Source: SP5GCR1 sp965199685 (GTDB lineage: Bacteria; Pseudomonadota; Gammaproteobacteria; Poriferisulfidales; Oxydemutatoraceae). Taken from it: DNA of 64,000 nucleotides. This document shows, in pieces, positions 51,801 through 57,260 of this stretch. Position numbers and translations under genes: made by a program. Position 1 is the first letter of the stretch; each line of letters opens with the position of its first letter. The stretch is taken from contig OZ241323.1 in assembly GCA_965199685.1 (NCBI GenBank), forward strand, positions 1,240,001 through 1,304,000, written 5' to 3'. The notes below the pieces were generated by a model. That model saw nothing but the letters and a program-made list of their open reading frames with translations, had not been told where the DNA came from and did no database searches.

Positions 51801-54627
51801 CTTCTATCTTGGTATTCACTAAGCCGACATTGCTTACCGTGGCAGCAGATCCCAAAGCACCGAATAAACCTTGATCTTCAGCATTGACTCTGTTTATTTG
51901 TAAATTGAATATCGTATAACCGTTGCCTTTGAAAATACCATTGAAATTCTTTGCAAAAGTACCTATGGGCAACCAGCCGGTGTCCGCACCGTTTTGGTAA
52001 TCGGCTACCGTCCATTTCGCTTTATTGATTGGGTCGCGGTAGCTCTCATCCGAGTTGAAATCTAAATCTCGGACTAATTCGTATTTACCGTTTAATCGAT
52101 TGCGTATCGCATCCAAATCTTCTAAGTAATAAATATCGCTAAAACCGTCATTCGGCACGATGTTCATAACCAATAACGGCTCGGATACGATGCGGTGATC
52201 ATAGCCTTGTTCGTCGCGGTAATCCAACCATACGCGATAGCTGATATTATCGATTGCCGACAACACTTGAGGTACCTTATAGCGCGTCTGCATCGCATCT
52301 TCAATATCTTGCCATGTTGCCGAATCGGATGGCAACTTGTACTGCCATTGATAGCGAAAGCTACTAAGATCTACACTGCCGTCGGTCTCCATAGATAAAT
52401 CGGCTTCGCTCAGATCTGCCACCATTAAAGTGTCTTCGCGATAGATTGGGGCAGCTAAGGTGCCTAAGCTACCACCGTTTGTTTTGACAACGGTCATCGT
52501 CGTATTACGAATTGCAGTTACCCCATTGGCACGCACTGCTACTTGCAATACAACCGAAGTTTCATCGGCATTTTGAGCTACAAAATCGTCGGGTATGTCT
52601 ATGTTCAGTTCGGCTTGCCGAGTATTTGAGTCTTTCAATAAATCAGGTTGTGTCGGTGAGACTTGCCTCCAGCGATAACGCACTCGCCGTGGATCTGGTT
52701 CAGAGCTTGAAACATTAAACGCAATACTTTGCCCTTCATTTACCCTATAGCCTGAACGGTCGCTACTAATCGTGGCTTCCAATCCGGAACGACGTATCAC
52801 CCATATCCGATAATGCCTCGCTATCGTAATCAAAGTAGCGGCGGGGGCTAAATTCAAATTGATCGATACCGTCTCGCCATTGTGAACCGACGGCAAGCTG
52901 GTCCCCTCATCTTTAAGAACACTAATCGTTTGCGTGCTATTCGCTATCGTAGGACTGAATCTTATTTCTCTTACGCTGTTGTCGCTTAGATTCATACGAT
53001 AGTCAAAGGTTTGTGGATCAAACGCAGGGGACAAAGTCAGTCCATCTAAAATCAGCAAACCTGAGAGCATGATGTGTTGACCCGGCAATAGCCGTCCTTG
53101 ATTAGAGCCTTCGCTATGCCTGAGTATCGGGTATTGTCCATTGGTACCGAAATCCCAATCTGCAACATCCCATCGTTCAAAGGTCTCACCTAGTGGACCA
53201 GGAGCAACCGGCGATTTTAGTTGTTCGGTAGTTCGCAGGCTGCCACCGGCACTTACTAAAACCTCAGTAGCGTCGCTATCCCAATAACTGTGTATCACGC
53301 GCACCATAGCGGCATACCTTGTTTGATGTGCATAATTCCAGCCTATCAAACCGCCGACATGCTCACCGCTCGCTACAACCTGCCCGTTTGCAAAACTGTC
53401 AGAGACGGTACCTCTATTGCTGCCGACCAAGCCACCGACTCTATGCATACCAGTTACAAAAGCACTAGAGTATGTATTGCTTATTTGCCCGTCTTCATTC
53501 CTACCGACCAAACCGCCTATATCGCTATTGCCTTCTATGCGATTAACTGCAAAGCTATTGGTGATTTCACTATCTTTGTTCCAACCGACTAGACCTCCGA
53601 CATAAAGATTACCCGAAACCTCACCGCTCGCCCGACTGTCGGCTATTCTGCTGCCGCGATGATTCGCACCAACCAAACCACCGCTATACGAACCCTCGCT
53701 TATCACTCTGCTTTCGGCATGGCTTGCGTTAATACGAGCACGGTTGAGACCTACTAAACCACCGATATAATCACGCCCTTTTGCAGTCCCGTCGGTACGA
53801 CTGTCTGCCAGCATACCGTCAGAATTGAAACCAATCAAGCCGCCGACTTGGCTCACACCCGATAAACTCGTATCGGCAACGCTATAGGTGATATGCCCCT
53901 CGTTATGACCGACTAAACCACCAAGACTATGACCGTTGCTCTCTATATGCTCAAGCATCACATCACCGTTGAGTATCGTACCGGTGTTCGCTCCCAAAAG
54001 CCCACCTACATTATTACCCGCACCGATCAAGCGACCGCCTTCCACACCGACATAAGCGACACCTCCAGCATTATGACCAGCCAAACTACCGACATAAGAA
54101 TTCCCTTTGATGTTTATTTGCGACAATAACAAATCGCTGATTTTGGCTAGCCTCGTCGTCGCGTTAAACAATCCGACATAATCCGACGGTCTGTTGATAT
54201 AAAGATTGGCTATCGTATGACCGTTGCCTTCAAATCTAGCGGTAAAGAAGTTCAGCCGATCGCCTATGGGCAACCAACCTAAACCACTCGTCCATGCTAC
54301 TTTGTTGGTGATATTGCGGTAGCTGTCGTCAGAATTGAAATCCAAATCGCCACGCAACTCGTAGCCGGTGCAGCCGCTTTGAGGACACCCTGCGGTTATT
54401 TTGACCGTATCAAAACTCTGTTTGTAGCCGCTACCGTCCAATTGATAGCGAATTGCGCTTAAGGCATCGAGATCGCAAATCTCTATCAAGCCATCGTTGT
54501 CTTGGTCTATATTAGTTGTGTAATTGCATTGAAAGGTATCTTGCGCTGATACAGGTTGTAATAATCCTATGACTACCAAATGAAGTATACATAGAAATCG
54601 GCTTGAACTTCTTTCATTCATTATCAT
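36883..54627 (-). CDS. Giant secreted GLUG-repeat modular protein, paralog 2 (5914 aa)
   Basis: Same architecture as the preceding giant protein: signal peptide FLCILHLVVIGLLQPVSA then Q-D, ten modules beginning near 54,512, 52,162, 50,680, 49,211, 47,775, 46,390, 44,874, 43,427, 41,436 and 39,082, and Ig/PKD-like and cadherin-like beta domains at the C-terminus. By eye the first 200 mature residues are roughly 85-90% identical to paralog 1; later parts are more divergent. Module 5 has DKDGDRLID, replacing the glycine of the calcium-binding-like motif. The tail ends VRVLLEGLLR without an anchor. The ATG at 54627, or the in-frame ATG at 54621, lacks a purine-rich ribosome site; a C6 tract lies directly upstream instead. 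Presumed surface or released fibre-like protein; function unproven. Confidence 0.9.
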   Translation of the reverse strand: MIMNERSSSRFLCILHLVVIGLLQPVSAQDTFQCNYTTNIDQDNDGLIEICDLDALSAIRYQLDGSGYKQSFDTVKITAGCPQSGCTGYELRGDLDFNSDDSYRNITNKVAWTSGLGWLPIGDRLNFFTARFEGNGHTIANLYINRPSDYVGLFNATTRLAKISDLLLSQINIKGNSYVGSLAGHNAGGVAYVGVEGGRLIGAGNNVGGLLGANTGTILNGDVMLEHIESNGHSLGGLVGHNEGHITYSVADTSLSGVSQVGGLIGFNSDGMLADSRTDGTAKGRDYIGGLVGLNRARINASHAESRVISEGSYSGGLVGANHRGSRIADSRASGEVSGNLYVGGLVGWNKDSEITNSFAVNRIEGNSDIGGLVGRNEDGQISNTYSSAFVTGMHRVGGLVGSNRGTVSDSFANGQVVASGEHVGGLIGWNYAHQTRYAAMVRVIHSYWDSDATEVLVSAGGSLRTTEQLKSPVAPGPLGETFERWDVADWDFGTNGQYPILRHSEGSNQGRLLPGQHIMLSGLLILDGLTLSPAFDPQTFDYRMNLSDNSVREIRFSPTIANSTQTISVLKDEGTSLPSVHNGETVSINLNLAPAATLITIARHYRIWVIRRSGLEATISSDRSGYRVNEGQSIAFNVSSSEPDPRRVRYRWRQVSPTQPDLLKDSNTRQAELNIDIPDDFVAQNADETSVVLQVAVRANGVTAIRNTTMTVVKTNGGSLGTLAAPIYREDTLMVADLSEADLSMETDGSVDLSSFRYQWQYKLPSDSATWQDIEDAMQTRYKVPQVLSAIDNISYRVWLDYRDEQGYDHRIVSEPLLVMNIVPNDGFSDIYYLEDLDAIRNRLNGKYELVRDLDFNSDESYRDPINKAKWTVADYQNGADTGWLPIGTFAKNFNGIFKGNGYTIFNLQINRVNAEDQGLFGALGSAATVSNVGLVNTKIEGNQTIGGLAGFNLGTIADSHVIGEVSGFSSIGGLVGQNNGKIINSHASVIASAIIQHLGGLVGLNQGVVINSHSKGQVLSRSRTNGGGLIGFNSSNARIINSYTNSDVSLGSRTSAGGLVGINQGSITNSYATGNVSGAEVGGLVRINQGSTALITNSYAIGKVQGSGGGLVASNGGVISASYWNTETSGLQGRHGSGQTTLQMQLPTSSIGIYEEWDDANWDFGNSRQYPILKYAPGPDGDACSMSGLPSRLPQCGELISPHLRYGLRSLATADGVVLSPEFDVEELNQSGIYIGTLSSTDNTVRLIPTTIEPSHINFYIGDDETVYDEIQSGETSKAISLKENSITRIRMEVQGTHNVRYTLYVNYQNTATDKVTTINYLEDLRAIHHQLKGSYKLARDLDFADNESYLDPLNRIFWTVDDYDDANDIGWVPIGSETKPFAGSFDGNGYTISGLQINRDTTENQGLFAVTSSDALISNIGLLHVKVEGGAEVAGLVGTNQGQVGYSYVVGSIRSKSGTTAGGLVASNNGGDIIGSYAISEVFGLQALGGLVGDNRGRIINSHADSIIMPDLGSTTFGGLVGRNRRLIVNSYATGKILTSNHSIIGGLVGWNDSRVINGYASVSIAGMVAGGLIGYNVGSIRNSYAIGELKNGSRNRGSLVGSNDGGTIMASYWNTDTIADRTAGNLGIGQNTIQLRSGISQSSDASRAYYEWSDNDWHFGDMELYPILKHTPATESVFECGSSGVPQCGDLISPGLRYGLRSLTLVGDTSFYPALDIDRLNQSSVYVGTVFGEHPSMRLIPVAMETTARISIMGTVRETIDNRDTSSPISLKNDRINKVVVEVEGTKTVRYTFYLNYSSHRVIDEDNDGLVDINYLEDLDAIRHQLDGSGYRADADSFKVSSGCPSEGCRGYELLRDLDFNDADSYRDVDANMSRWTDAGTWQPIAGTFVGMFKGNNKTIANLRLRESGGLFASIGSDDRVAHIDGIGLTGVDIKAQTAAGIASSCVQCTISNSYVIGNIEGSTAAAGLLNDIIATSGEQVQISNSYFIGNIVVNGRSAIAGGLIGNVDSDLLVTDSYAVGEIIGEHNDGFIGGLVGARLSSLIEINNSYASVLATRAGFSQGLFGGNRNLKDRLAPTVYTSYLDEDISMINVTLGESKHTVVLQSPTNATGIYRSWGSDNLGNSDNWDFGSDKQYPAIKYNLRSDSTDGDAHCGAVDPQNRPTVCRTLLRHQGSLLQDLKLSEGAGLSNSFVFASFNYGISVNADQSTIRLLPTAFNAVAIVEVFKDGNPIGASDSGEWTVPIPLNDYGDTVFSLVVKENKRSSYRYQFIVNRLNIIAENIDKDGDRLIDISNATHLNAIRHQLDGSTYQHSATTDAIYCANGCRGYELVADIDLAGIDWQPIGSLGEPFTGVLKGNGYTISNLTLEAVGRNDIGLFAAIGNRGRVENVGLVNVNISGTSDIGSIAGHNSGTIINSYADGKLIALGGIAGGLVGRSNGGMIVNSYANVDIRANTVVVGGLVAFTQANNSIVNSYAAGDIQANNGLAGGLVGVDDLVSAKIHNSYAIGSIRGDVFASGGLISGESLIVNSYYRAGAVISGTDSLIGTDKTAMALKAGVPSDDIYTGWDRADWHFGNMEQYPALLYTAGDDNTICRQPSPAQLSACISRLPGLSEHDKTVVCRSNLPKLPGEVPYCGALLPGQRAGLIQMEFSENARLIPAFNPEIYDYDLVINSGNEAQTTLTTYYSSDTITVDASGLSVSTSSGQNVLFTLSDDLDDIVITVRPASHNAPTRYTITVLPNIAVVDGFIAIDYLEDLNLMRDSLEQVSAALEDCPIDTQDNVRRCKGYKLTRDLDFKDPESYRTGIVNPIWTIGVGWQPIGKVVNNDCEDAASRCFTGTFDGNGYTISNLRHKNNAFANVGLFGALAKGGRIENMGLVVVDIRVTTGGQSNSGALVGSNYGEIVNSYLIGGSIQSASGSLGGLVGRNLGIIVNSYAHVDVGTNEVFVLTGGLAGVTGESAKIHNSYASGTVTGGFSAGGLVGYASADISNSYASAEVSGALRMGDLVGSLSGDTVRVSITNSYAAGTVGGLMGWRFNGIANMSYWDTITSDTADDGINANGIGKTTSELQTSAIGEGIYSDWHHDIWYSIVGQYPMIRYTSATDVLTRPACQAVGGIDSEIPVCGTLLPGQRLVGLRSLALSNSAGQVFQLIPDFNSRIYNYELILKSNTREFSIIPHTFNPQAVILISDKNGTRKLQSGNTLTLIIDDLNNSLLPLTVEEPLTSMTTRTTLYQFEVSRHPLITVNDIDEDDDGLIEIRSLDDLNAIRYQLDGSGYRASLNDIIITQGCPETGCIGYELMQDLDLADDVRFANWQPIGYIELNGDADECSHPSNRCFSGIFNGNNHTIANLRIDSSDTDNVGLFAALADGAQVINVDLANVEVMGNSGVGTLVAYNAGEIDNSYANGTVIGERDVGGLVAYNVSGISNSYAYGVVSGKRSVGGLVARNESGGMIANSYSLNRVLGDNSIGGLIGLNLGSITNTYATGIVEGNARIGGLVGENRGSVISSYATADIVCTGVPECVPYTVTSGGLIGNSISGIEVNSYWDIEMSNIRGNIQGSAGGIGKTTLELQSGNSQSLDASKVYYKWNHSDWHFGNVYQYPILKYTGSTMQGGISQLQSYGLESLSIAEVVTLSPDFNTTKLYYRIGVELDANIKHLRLVPNALDESATIRIASDNGFDKTVQSGTTSSAIMLHSTDTTVITIEVTDDRRVQYRFEVDYFSSGAKRDVDTDRDGLIEILTLDDLDAMRNALDGSHLRHQNNDDVAIENAKGCPITGCKGYELLRDLDFDNPAHYRTGRVNSAWTTGAGWQPVGTQRHPFVATFQGNGYTISNLRVNRPDSDGGLFGMIDGRETDVAIERLGLSNVDIVGGTHVGGLVGYNQAGDISKSYVTGSVAARGRNGSAIVGGLVGRNVGGSITESYSETQVRCNLVNRLTTSLVGGLVALNDNRARIENSYAIGSVIGQDSVGGLVASNQGSSEIINSYAVSKAIAIGAMSEAGGLVAQNDATVDDSYWDIEASGVASSAGGTSETTIILQTSTPTEPPNSIYRNWDTNVWEFADANRYPALKAIANVPLLAPTGKSLLQSLTLSNNVRLFPSFHPLIFDYNIIAASEQMTEVQIDTTSTQVGTTIDVACSDGLVCSSGIPASFILDGSYTPEITISTRTPDDRVLAYNFSIRYATSKIKQATETTTTTTSLPLTVAEGERIRLITLYNFGLNENSYRYRWRQSEGDVLRFNDLLSPVDTQSNMLDFTAPIDVVSKQDDSRTVQLILEVAVNEDMYLSKAVPIIVFKRNNDTADRIRLIRHKTLYTYIILIEREDGSQFVDRDGGFAQTHIQWQRRRNATEDWVNVGSGSPYTLPNEGAYQYRALATYEDNQDYRQQFETEVINYLDIDEDGDGLIEIRYLEELNAIRHQLDGSGYKATASADKVTAGCPVVNNVEECRGYELMNDLDFTDDASYRTSDQAARSVLKNSWTVSELTSDFTDASDVSWQPIGGTFNAVFNGNGYTISNMQINRSVGNTKNIGLFSQIGAAGRIENLGLLDAAIKGLTGNKNVGGIAGQIDSKSVILNSYVVGDVVAGNTDKIISGDVGVGFIGGLVGHNLGDILNSYAEINVIADDSNTLLARNKRAIVGGLVGRNFSGKVHNSYATGEVKGPCQVGGLVGNQASNSEIKNSYARGNVVTGFGTCSNSDNKWVGGLIANNDSSTIENSYALGAVSGGGARSGGLVGQVSPTGDTSTANPKNSYWNFDANCSYETGNPSGMYCYSRRANTITLLEARPENSLRSTTRPSAIVSCVNLANGSYNCPIFSRWNTADWNFGTNQQYPTLKYGIGSDTENPGCDNDAETELPSCNALLNGQIADALLLNNLSLSANSRNVQLTPSFLPSRFNYQAVIEPEVLPVVIKLATDADAGAEITIRKDGGTPLVKQSDGSVQISTNDSFNLEIKTASGNEREASYQIQVHLEYQPQPQISKVVSGSTPSEVIRANILSFDEGDVVRLDASTSFGQNSSQLDYRWSQVSGKPLLSGIQNASILEFTIPTDFIARDENDSIVVLKLELSERNNPASVVSREVPLLVRKVNNGNFGGAVKWITSETLSLGDLDDIDGGVLTDINYQWSRRQNAIFFEIPGANQKSYTPPEDVRNAQHKLSISYTDGQGYDTNIDYDAPMFTDIATHRDRDGDGLIEIETLEDLHAIRYQPDGSGYRASSTASKITAGCPDDGCKGYELVRNLDFLDEASYSSLPNRATWTSGVGWQPIGTITNNDCSDSASNCFSSIFEGNGYSIANLRINRGTINEVGLFAVNTGAIRNLRLSAIEVTGDTSVGGLVGRNEGQLINVYVIEGKVVGQNDVIGLLTGQNMPGSSVINSYVYGTVTGMRWVGGICGANRGEIINSYAVANVSAKQHAGGLVGENQAPISNSYVAGSVSISERGQAVGGLVGTLWVGGSVKNSYSTAEVKVTFDIQRDNDERYVGGLIGRRHSSQAVTNSYWDTDTSGQMNSPGGGIAKTKAELQMPTAPGTMVGDVYYTWDTGDWDFGGSKEYPVLRYDDNTCGTSMPSPDCGELLLHQRIGLRDLRLEQNGHLHFSLDFDPTVTTYTVSVDADASELKIIPIAVNPDANIIADGKVLPANNVGYTIALNTSDPTSTVIGVAASNSMGTEDPVVYKLTINGNRLPRISINAPALISEGETLAFNAIIEDPEGDELSYSLTMIPDLLPDLGVSTGTVVGRADLRYALNIPNDLLSAMQSTDDVEIVLTVDDGLNVVSETARLTIVKENNGIISIPTPTLNDFTYTIRDIALSLDADGINPNPQIAYQWQKELFGSWLDIDGATNASYTVEGIIGDRYRVLVGYTDKQGYRHQRLVSSAVSAPQQFIYNVERSRDVVRDLVDRLPGIFINVRVLLEGLLR

Positions 54628-54827
54628 AGGGGGGAATTTGCTAATGAATTTAGAAGTTATTCATAGAATATTTTATTCCACAATGTCGCATTCTCCTTAT
54701 CGTTAACTTATCCCTATTTATGTAAAGAAAAAATCCCATTAATATAAATCTATAGTAATAATATTTGACTCGGATTATAACATATTTGGTGGTCACAGAG
54801 GCTTGATTAGATTTGTGCAAAACCGCA
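54628..54827 (-). promoter_or_regulatory. Upstream region of giant gene 2
   Basis: On the coding strand a TATAAT hexamer lies at 54774-54779, with no good -35 partner at the normal distance. An AAGGAG (54693-54698) stands about 65 bases before the giant gene start and is followed by very short frames, one of 13 codons at 54650-54691. These could be a leader or leftover sequence. No known regulator site is recognised. Confidence 0.3.
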
Positions 54828-55755
54828 ATGTATGATCTTACTCCAAAAAGTGGACAAAAAAAGACACAAAAAAGCAAAACGATCAGTACCAACAAGCGGC
54901 GGATGACCTGTGCGCCACCACTGAGTGTGACCTTGCGCGGTGGCTTGTTGCTAGTCATTAAAGTGTTCAAAGCACTGCGGCTTAAGAAACTCGCTGATAT
55001 TCTATTTAGGCTGCCGGGTAGCAATCATGGCTACCTCAATGGCGACATTCTAACGACGCTGGTGGCGATGCAAAACGAGGGTGCGAGATGTCTGAGCGAT
55101 GTGTCGCGTTTGCACAAGGAAAGCGGTTTGCTCAAGCGAGTGTGCGTTTAATTAACAAGCTCAATCAGAAGGTGATTGCTAAGACCTTGGAGTTCCAGCA
55201 AGTCACAGAGGTGACTTTGTATATTGATGCGACGGCGAGAGAGACTGAGAAATCCAGTGCCACACGGACCTATCTGAGGTATCGAGGTTTCACGATGATG
55301 GTCGGCACGCTAGTTGAGGTCGGTCAAGTGATTGCCACCCAGTTGCGCGACGGCAAGGTGTCGCCAAACTTTGACAATATCGGTTTCATCAAGACATGCC
55401 GAAAGCTGTTGCCGAAAGGTACTCTACTCAAGCGAGTTTGCAGTGATGCAGCCGGCTATCAACACAGAGTGATTGACTATCTCATCCGCCATCACATTGA
55501 GTTTGTTATTCGTGCGGCAATGAACCCGTTGATTAGTCGCGCCACTGCGACACTGTCGGAGGCGGATTGGCAACCATTGCTACAGTCAGACTAGCATTTC
55601 AGTTTTTAACACGCATCAACTTAAGCCGCATTCGCGGTGATGGCTACGCCTACGCCAATGCGAGAGGCGAGAGCATTTTTCCAGTATATTTGAGTGTCAA
55701 TGATGATTTTTTCGTTGCATCTAGTTATGATTTAGCCACACAGTTTCAGTTTTAG
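54828..55755 (+). pseudogene. IS1380-like transposase remnant
   Basis: Frame 1 (from ATG 54828) reads LPGSNHGYLNGDILTTLVAM and NEGARCLSDVSRLHKESGLL, an IS1380 N-terminal pattern. Frame 2 continues with VTLYIDATARETEKSSATRT, a D-containing DDE strand, then VCSDAAGYQHRVIDYLIRHH and FVIRAAMNP, and ends at 55594. A last piece in a third frame (INLSRIRGDGYAYANARGE) reaches 55755. The length is below a full IS1380 transposase, and at least two frame breaks make it inactive. Terminal inverted repeats are not identified. Confidence 0.7.
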
Positions 55756-55938
55756 GCGATTGACCTGATAATTTGACAGGAAACTGTCTATTGCGTACGA
55801 TTTTTATTCTCTATTGACGATTTTCGGTGTTAGCCCTCCCCTACGGTGCATGAAATACTTTTTCAACAACTACACATATCAAAATCAATCAGCGTAACGT
55901 TGTGCAGAACCCCAGCTTGAGTGTGTAGGTCGGACAAG
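55756..55938. repeat. Fragments of the element and repeat families
   Basis: Contains TTAGCCCTCCCCTACGGTGC (repeat B centre), ACTTTTTCAACAACTAC (an element right end) and TCAATCAGCGTAACGTTGTG (hairpin part of the 150-bp version). No intact element and no gene. Confidence 0.6.
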
Positions 55939-55953
55939 CTAAGGCTTATCCTC
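55923..55953 (-). repeat. Repeat C copy overlapping the end of ogt
   Basis: On the minus strand it reads GGATAAGCCTTAGCTTGTCC followed by GACCTACACAC. It matches 16716-16747 with four differences. It supplies the last codons and the TAG stop of the ogt gene. Confidence 0.6.
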
Positions 55954-56442
55954 ACAGATGCCCGGATTCTCATGATTTAATAACCATGCTTTGATGCTTA
56001 AATCTTGCTTGCCATCGCTACCGGTATAACCACAAAGCGCACCGGATTGAGCAATCACTCTATGGCATGGGATGATAATAGGTATTGGATTAGCAGCGCA
56101 CGCACCGCCGATTGCTCGCGGATGCGTGTTGAGCTTTTGCGCTATTTGTTTATAGGTTGCCGTACTTCCTATTTTGATATTGGATAAGGTTTTCCATACT
56201 CGTTTTCTAAAGGAAGTCTGCTCGGAAAGTACGAGTGGAATCGTAAACTGGTTATGCGGTTTATCAAAATAGCGCATCAATTGATTATATGCCAGACAGG
56301 CCAAGCGAGTTTGAGGACAGACATTTGTATCGCACGAGGAGTCAGAGAAGGATATAGCACCTAAACCCTGCTCTCTTATTTCTAGAACCAGCCCACCTAT
56401 TGGTGTTTTTAGATACAACAACTCCGCAATCGACTCTTTCAT
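55939..56442 (-). CDS. ogt: Methylated-DNA--protein-cysteine methyltransferase (Ogt/MGMT type)
   Basis: This 167-residue protein transfers O6-alkyl groups from guanine to its own cysteine in a single-turnover DNA repair reaction. The active-site sequence IIPCHRVIAQSGALCGYTG is intact, preceded by the helix-turn-helix and arginine-finger region TYKQIAQKLNTHPRAIGGAC. The N-terminal domain is Ogt-like rather than Ada-like, with no AraC domain. The ATG at 56442 lies close to the tRNA-Pro gene on the same strand. The last residues (ICEDKP) come from a repeat C copy, so the tail may be slightly altered relative to its ancestor. The symbol ogt is by family resemblance. Confidence 0.88.
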   Translation of the reverse strand: MKESIAELLYLKTPIGGLVLEIREQGLGAISFSDSSCDTNVCPQTRLACLAYNQLMRYFDKPHNQFTIPLVLSEQTSFRKRVWKTLSNIKIGSTATYKQIAQKLNTHPRAIGGACAANPIPIIIPCHRVIAQSGALCGYTGSDGKQDLSIKAWLLNHENPGICEDKP

Positions 56443-56468
56443 CGCTTATATCATGCGTCAAAATTAAA

Positions 56469-56545
<77 letters not shown>

Positions 56546-56552
56546 ATATTCA

Positions 56553-56903
56553 TCACATGCTTTTTAATATAGCTTGAAGTTCCTTAATAATTTCATCGAG
56601 CAAACGATTGTTATAGTGTCCTTTGGGGGCACTTTCGTCACCGTTTATTTTGCGTTTGGCTCCGTCTATCGTATAACCTTCATGCTTGAGCAATGTATAA
56701 ATCTTTTTTACTACCAGCAGGTCATCCTTAGTATAAAAACGCCGACCACCGCGTCTGACAGGTTTTAATTGCCTGAATATCTGTTCCCAGTAGCGTAATA
56801 CATGCTGCTCTACACCACACCATTCGCTGACATCGCCAATCGTAAAATAGTGTTTATCAGGTATCAGCGGATAACGAGTAGGTTTTTTAGCTTCTTCCGT
56901 CAT
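56553..56903 (-). CDS. MerR-family regulator, ihfA-linked type (116 aa)
   Basis: The N-terminal helix-turn-helix reads YFTIGDVSEWCGVEQHVLRY, then WEQIFRQLKPVRRGGRRFYT, the classic MerR winged helix. A short dimerisation helix completes the protein. There is no metal-binding cysteine cluster. This short MerR-like protein is conserved immediately after ihfA in many gammaproteobacteria; its target is not well defined. The start overlaps the end of ihfA by 17 bases, so the two are cotranscribed and probably translationally coupled. Confidence 0.9.
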   Translation of the reverse strand: MTEEAKKPTRYPLIPDKHYFTIGDVSEWCGVEQHVLRYWEQIFRQLKPVRRGGRRFYTKDDLLVVKKIYTLLKHEGYTIDGAKRKINGDESAPKGHYNNRLLDEIIKELQAILKSM

Positions 56904-57183
56904 TTGAAGCTATTCTGTTTTTCAATTTCAGCCCTGGCCTAAACACAACGACACGACGCGCAGAAATGACTGCCGGTTCCCCGGTCTTAGGATTACGCCC
57001 CATGCGCTGTTTCTTATTTCGTAGCAGAAAGTTTCCGAATCCCGATATTCTAAGGTCTTTGCCCTCTTCTAAAGCACCAACAATCTCTTCAAAGAAAAGT
57101 TTAACGAACTCCTCCGACTCAAGTCTGTTAAACCCAAGCCTATCGGTTAAATTCTGTGCTATATCAGCTTTAGTTATTGTCAT
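56887..57183 (-). CDS. ihfA: Integration host factor subunit alpha
   Basis: This 98-residue protein is one subunit of the DNA-bending IHF heterodimer. It starts MTITKADIAQNLTDRLGFNR and carries the signature region GFGNFLLRNKKQRMGRNPKTGE, with the beta-arm proline RNPKTG that intercalates DNA, and the C-terminal RRVVVFRPGLKLKNRI. Length is normal. In many relatives it directly follows pheT; here a convergent nitroreductase gene separates them, so it needs its own promoter. TTTCAA-N16-TATAAC lies 17-44 bases upstream, and an AGAG ribosome site precedes the ATG. Confidence 0.95.
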   Translation of the reverse strand: MTITKADIAQNLTDRLGFNRLESEEFVKLFFEEIVGALEEGKDLRISGFGNFLLRNKKQRMGRNPKTGEPAVISARRVVVFRPGLKLKNRIASNDGRS

Positions 57184-57260
57184 GATCTCTACCTATTCTG
57201 TTATAATTACCATAATACTTATTGAAAGTATTTTATCAACTATATACCATAATTGATACT
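57184..57260. promoter_or_regulatory. Divergent promoter region of ihfA and the nitroreductase gene
   Basis: On the minus strand TTTCAA (57222-57227) and TATAAC (57200-57205) are separated by 16 bases, a plausible sigma-70 promoter for ihfA. On the plus strand no equally good pair is seen for the nitroreductase gene. Confidence 0.4.

Noticed and set aside
18280..54627. Regular short repeats that could suggest a CRISPR array
   Set aside because: The periodicity is that of GLUG protein repeats (GGLVGxNxGxIxNSYA) in one open frame; units vary in sequence and spacing and no identical direct repeats with spacers exist.
36883..54627. Autotransporter or two-partner-secretion haemagglutinin
   Set aside because: GLUG repeats occur in such proteins, but neither a C-terminal beta-barrel nor an N-terminal TPS domain is recognisable; the N-terminus goes directly from signal peptide to the first module.
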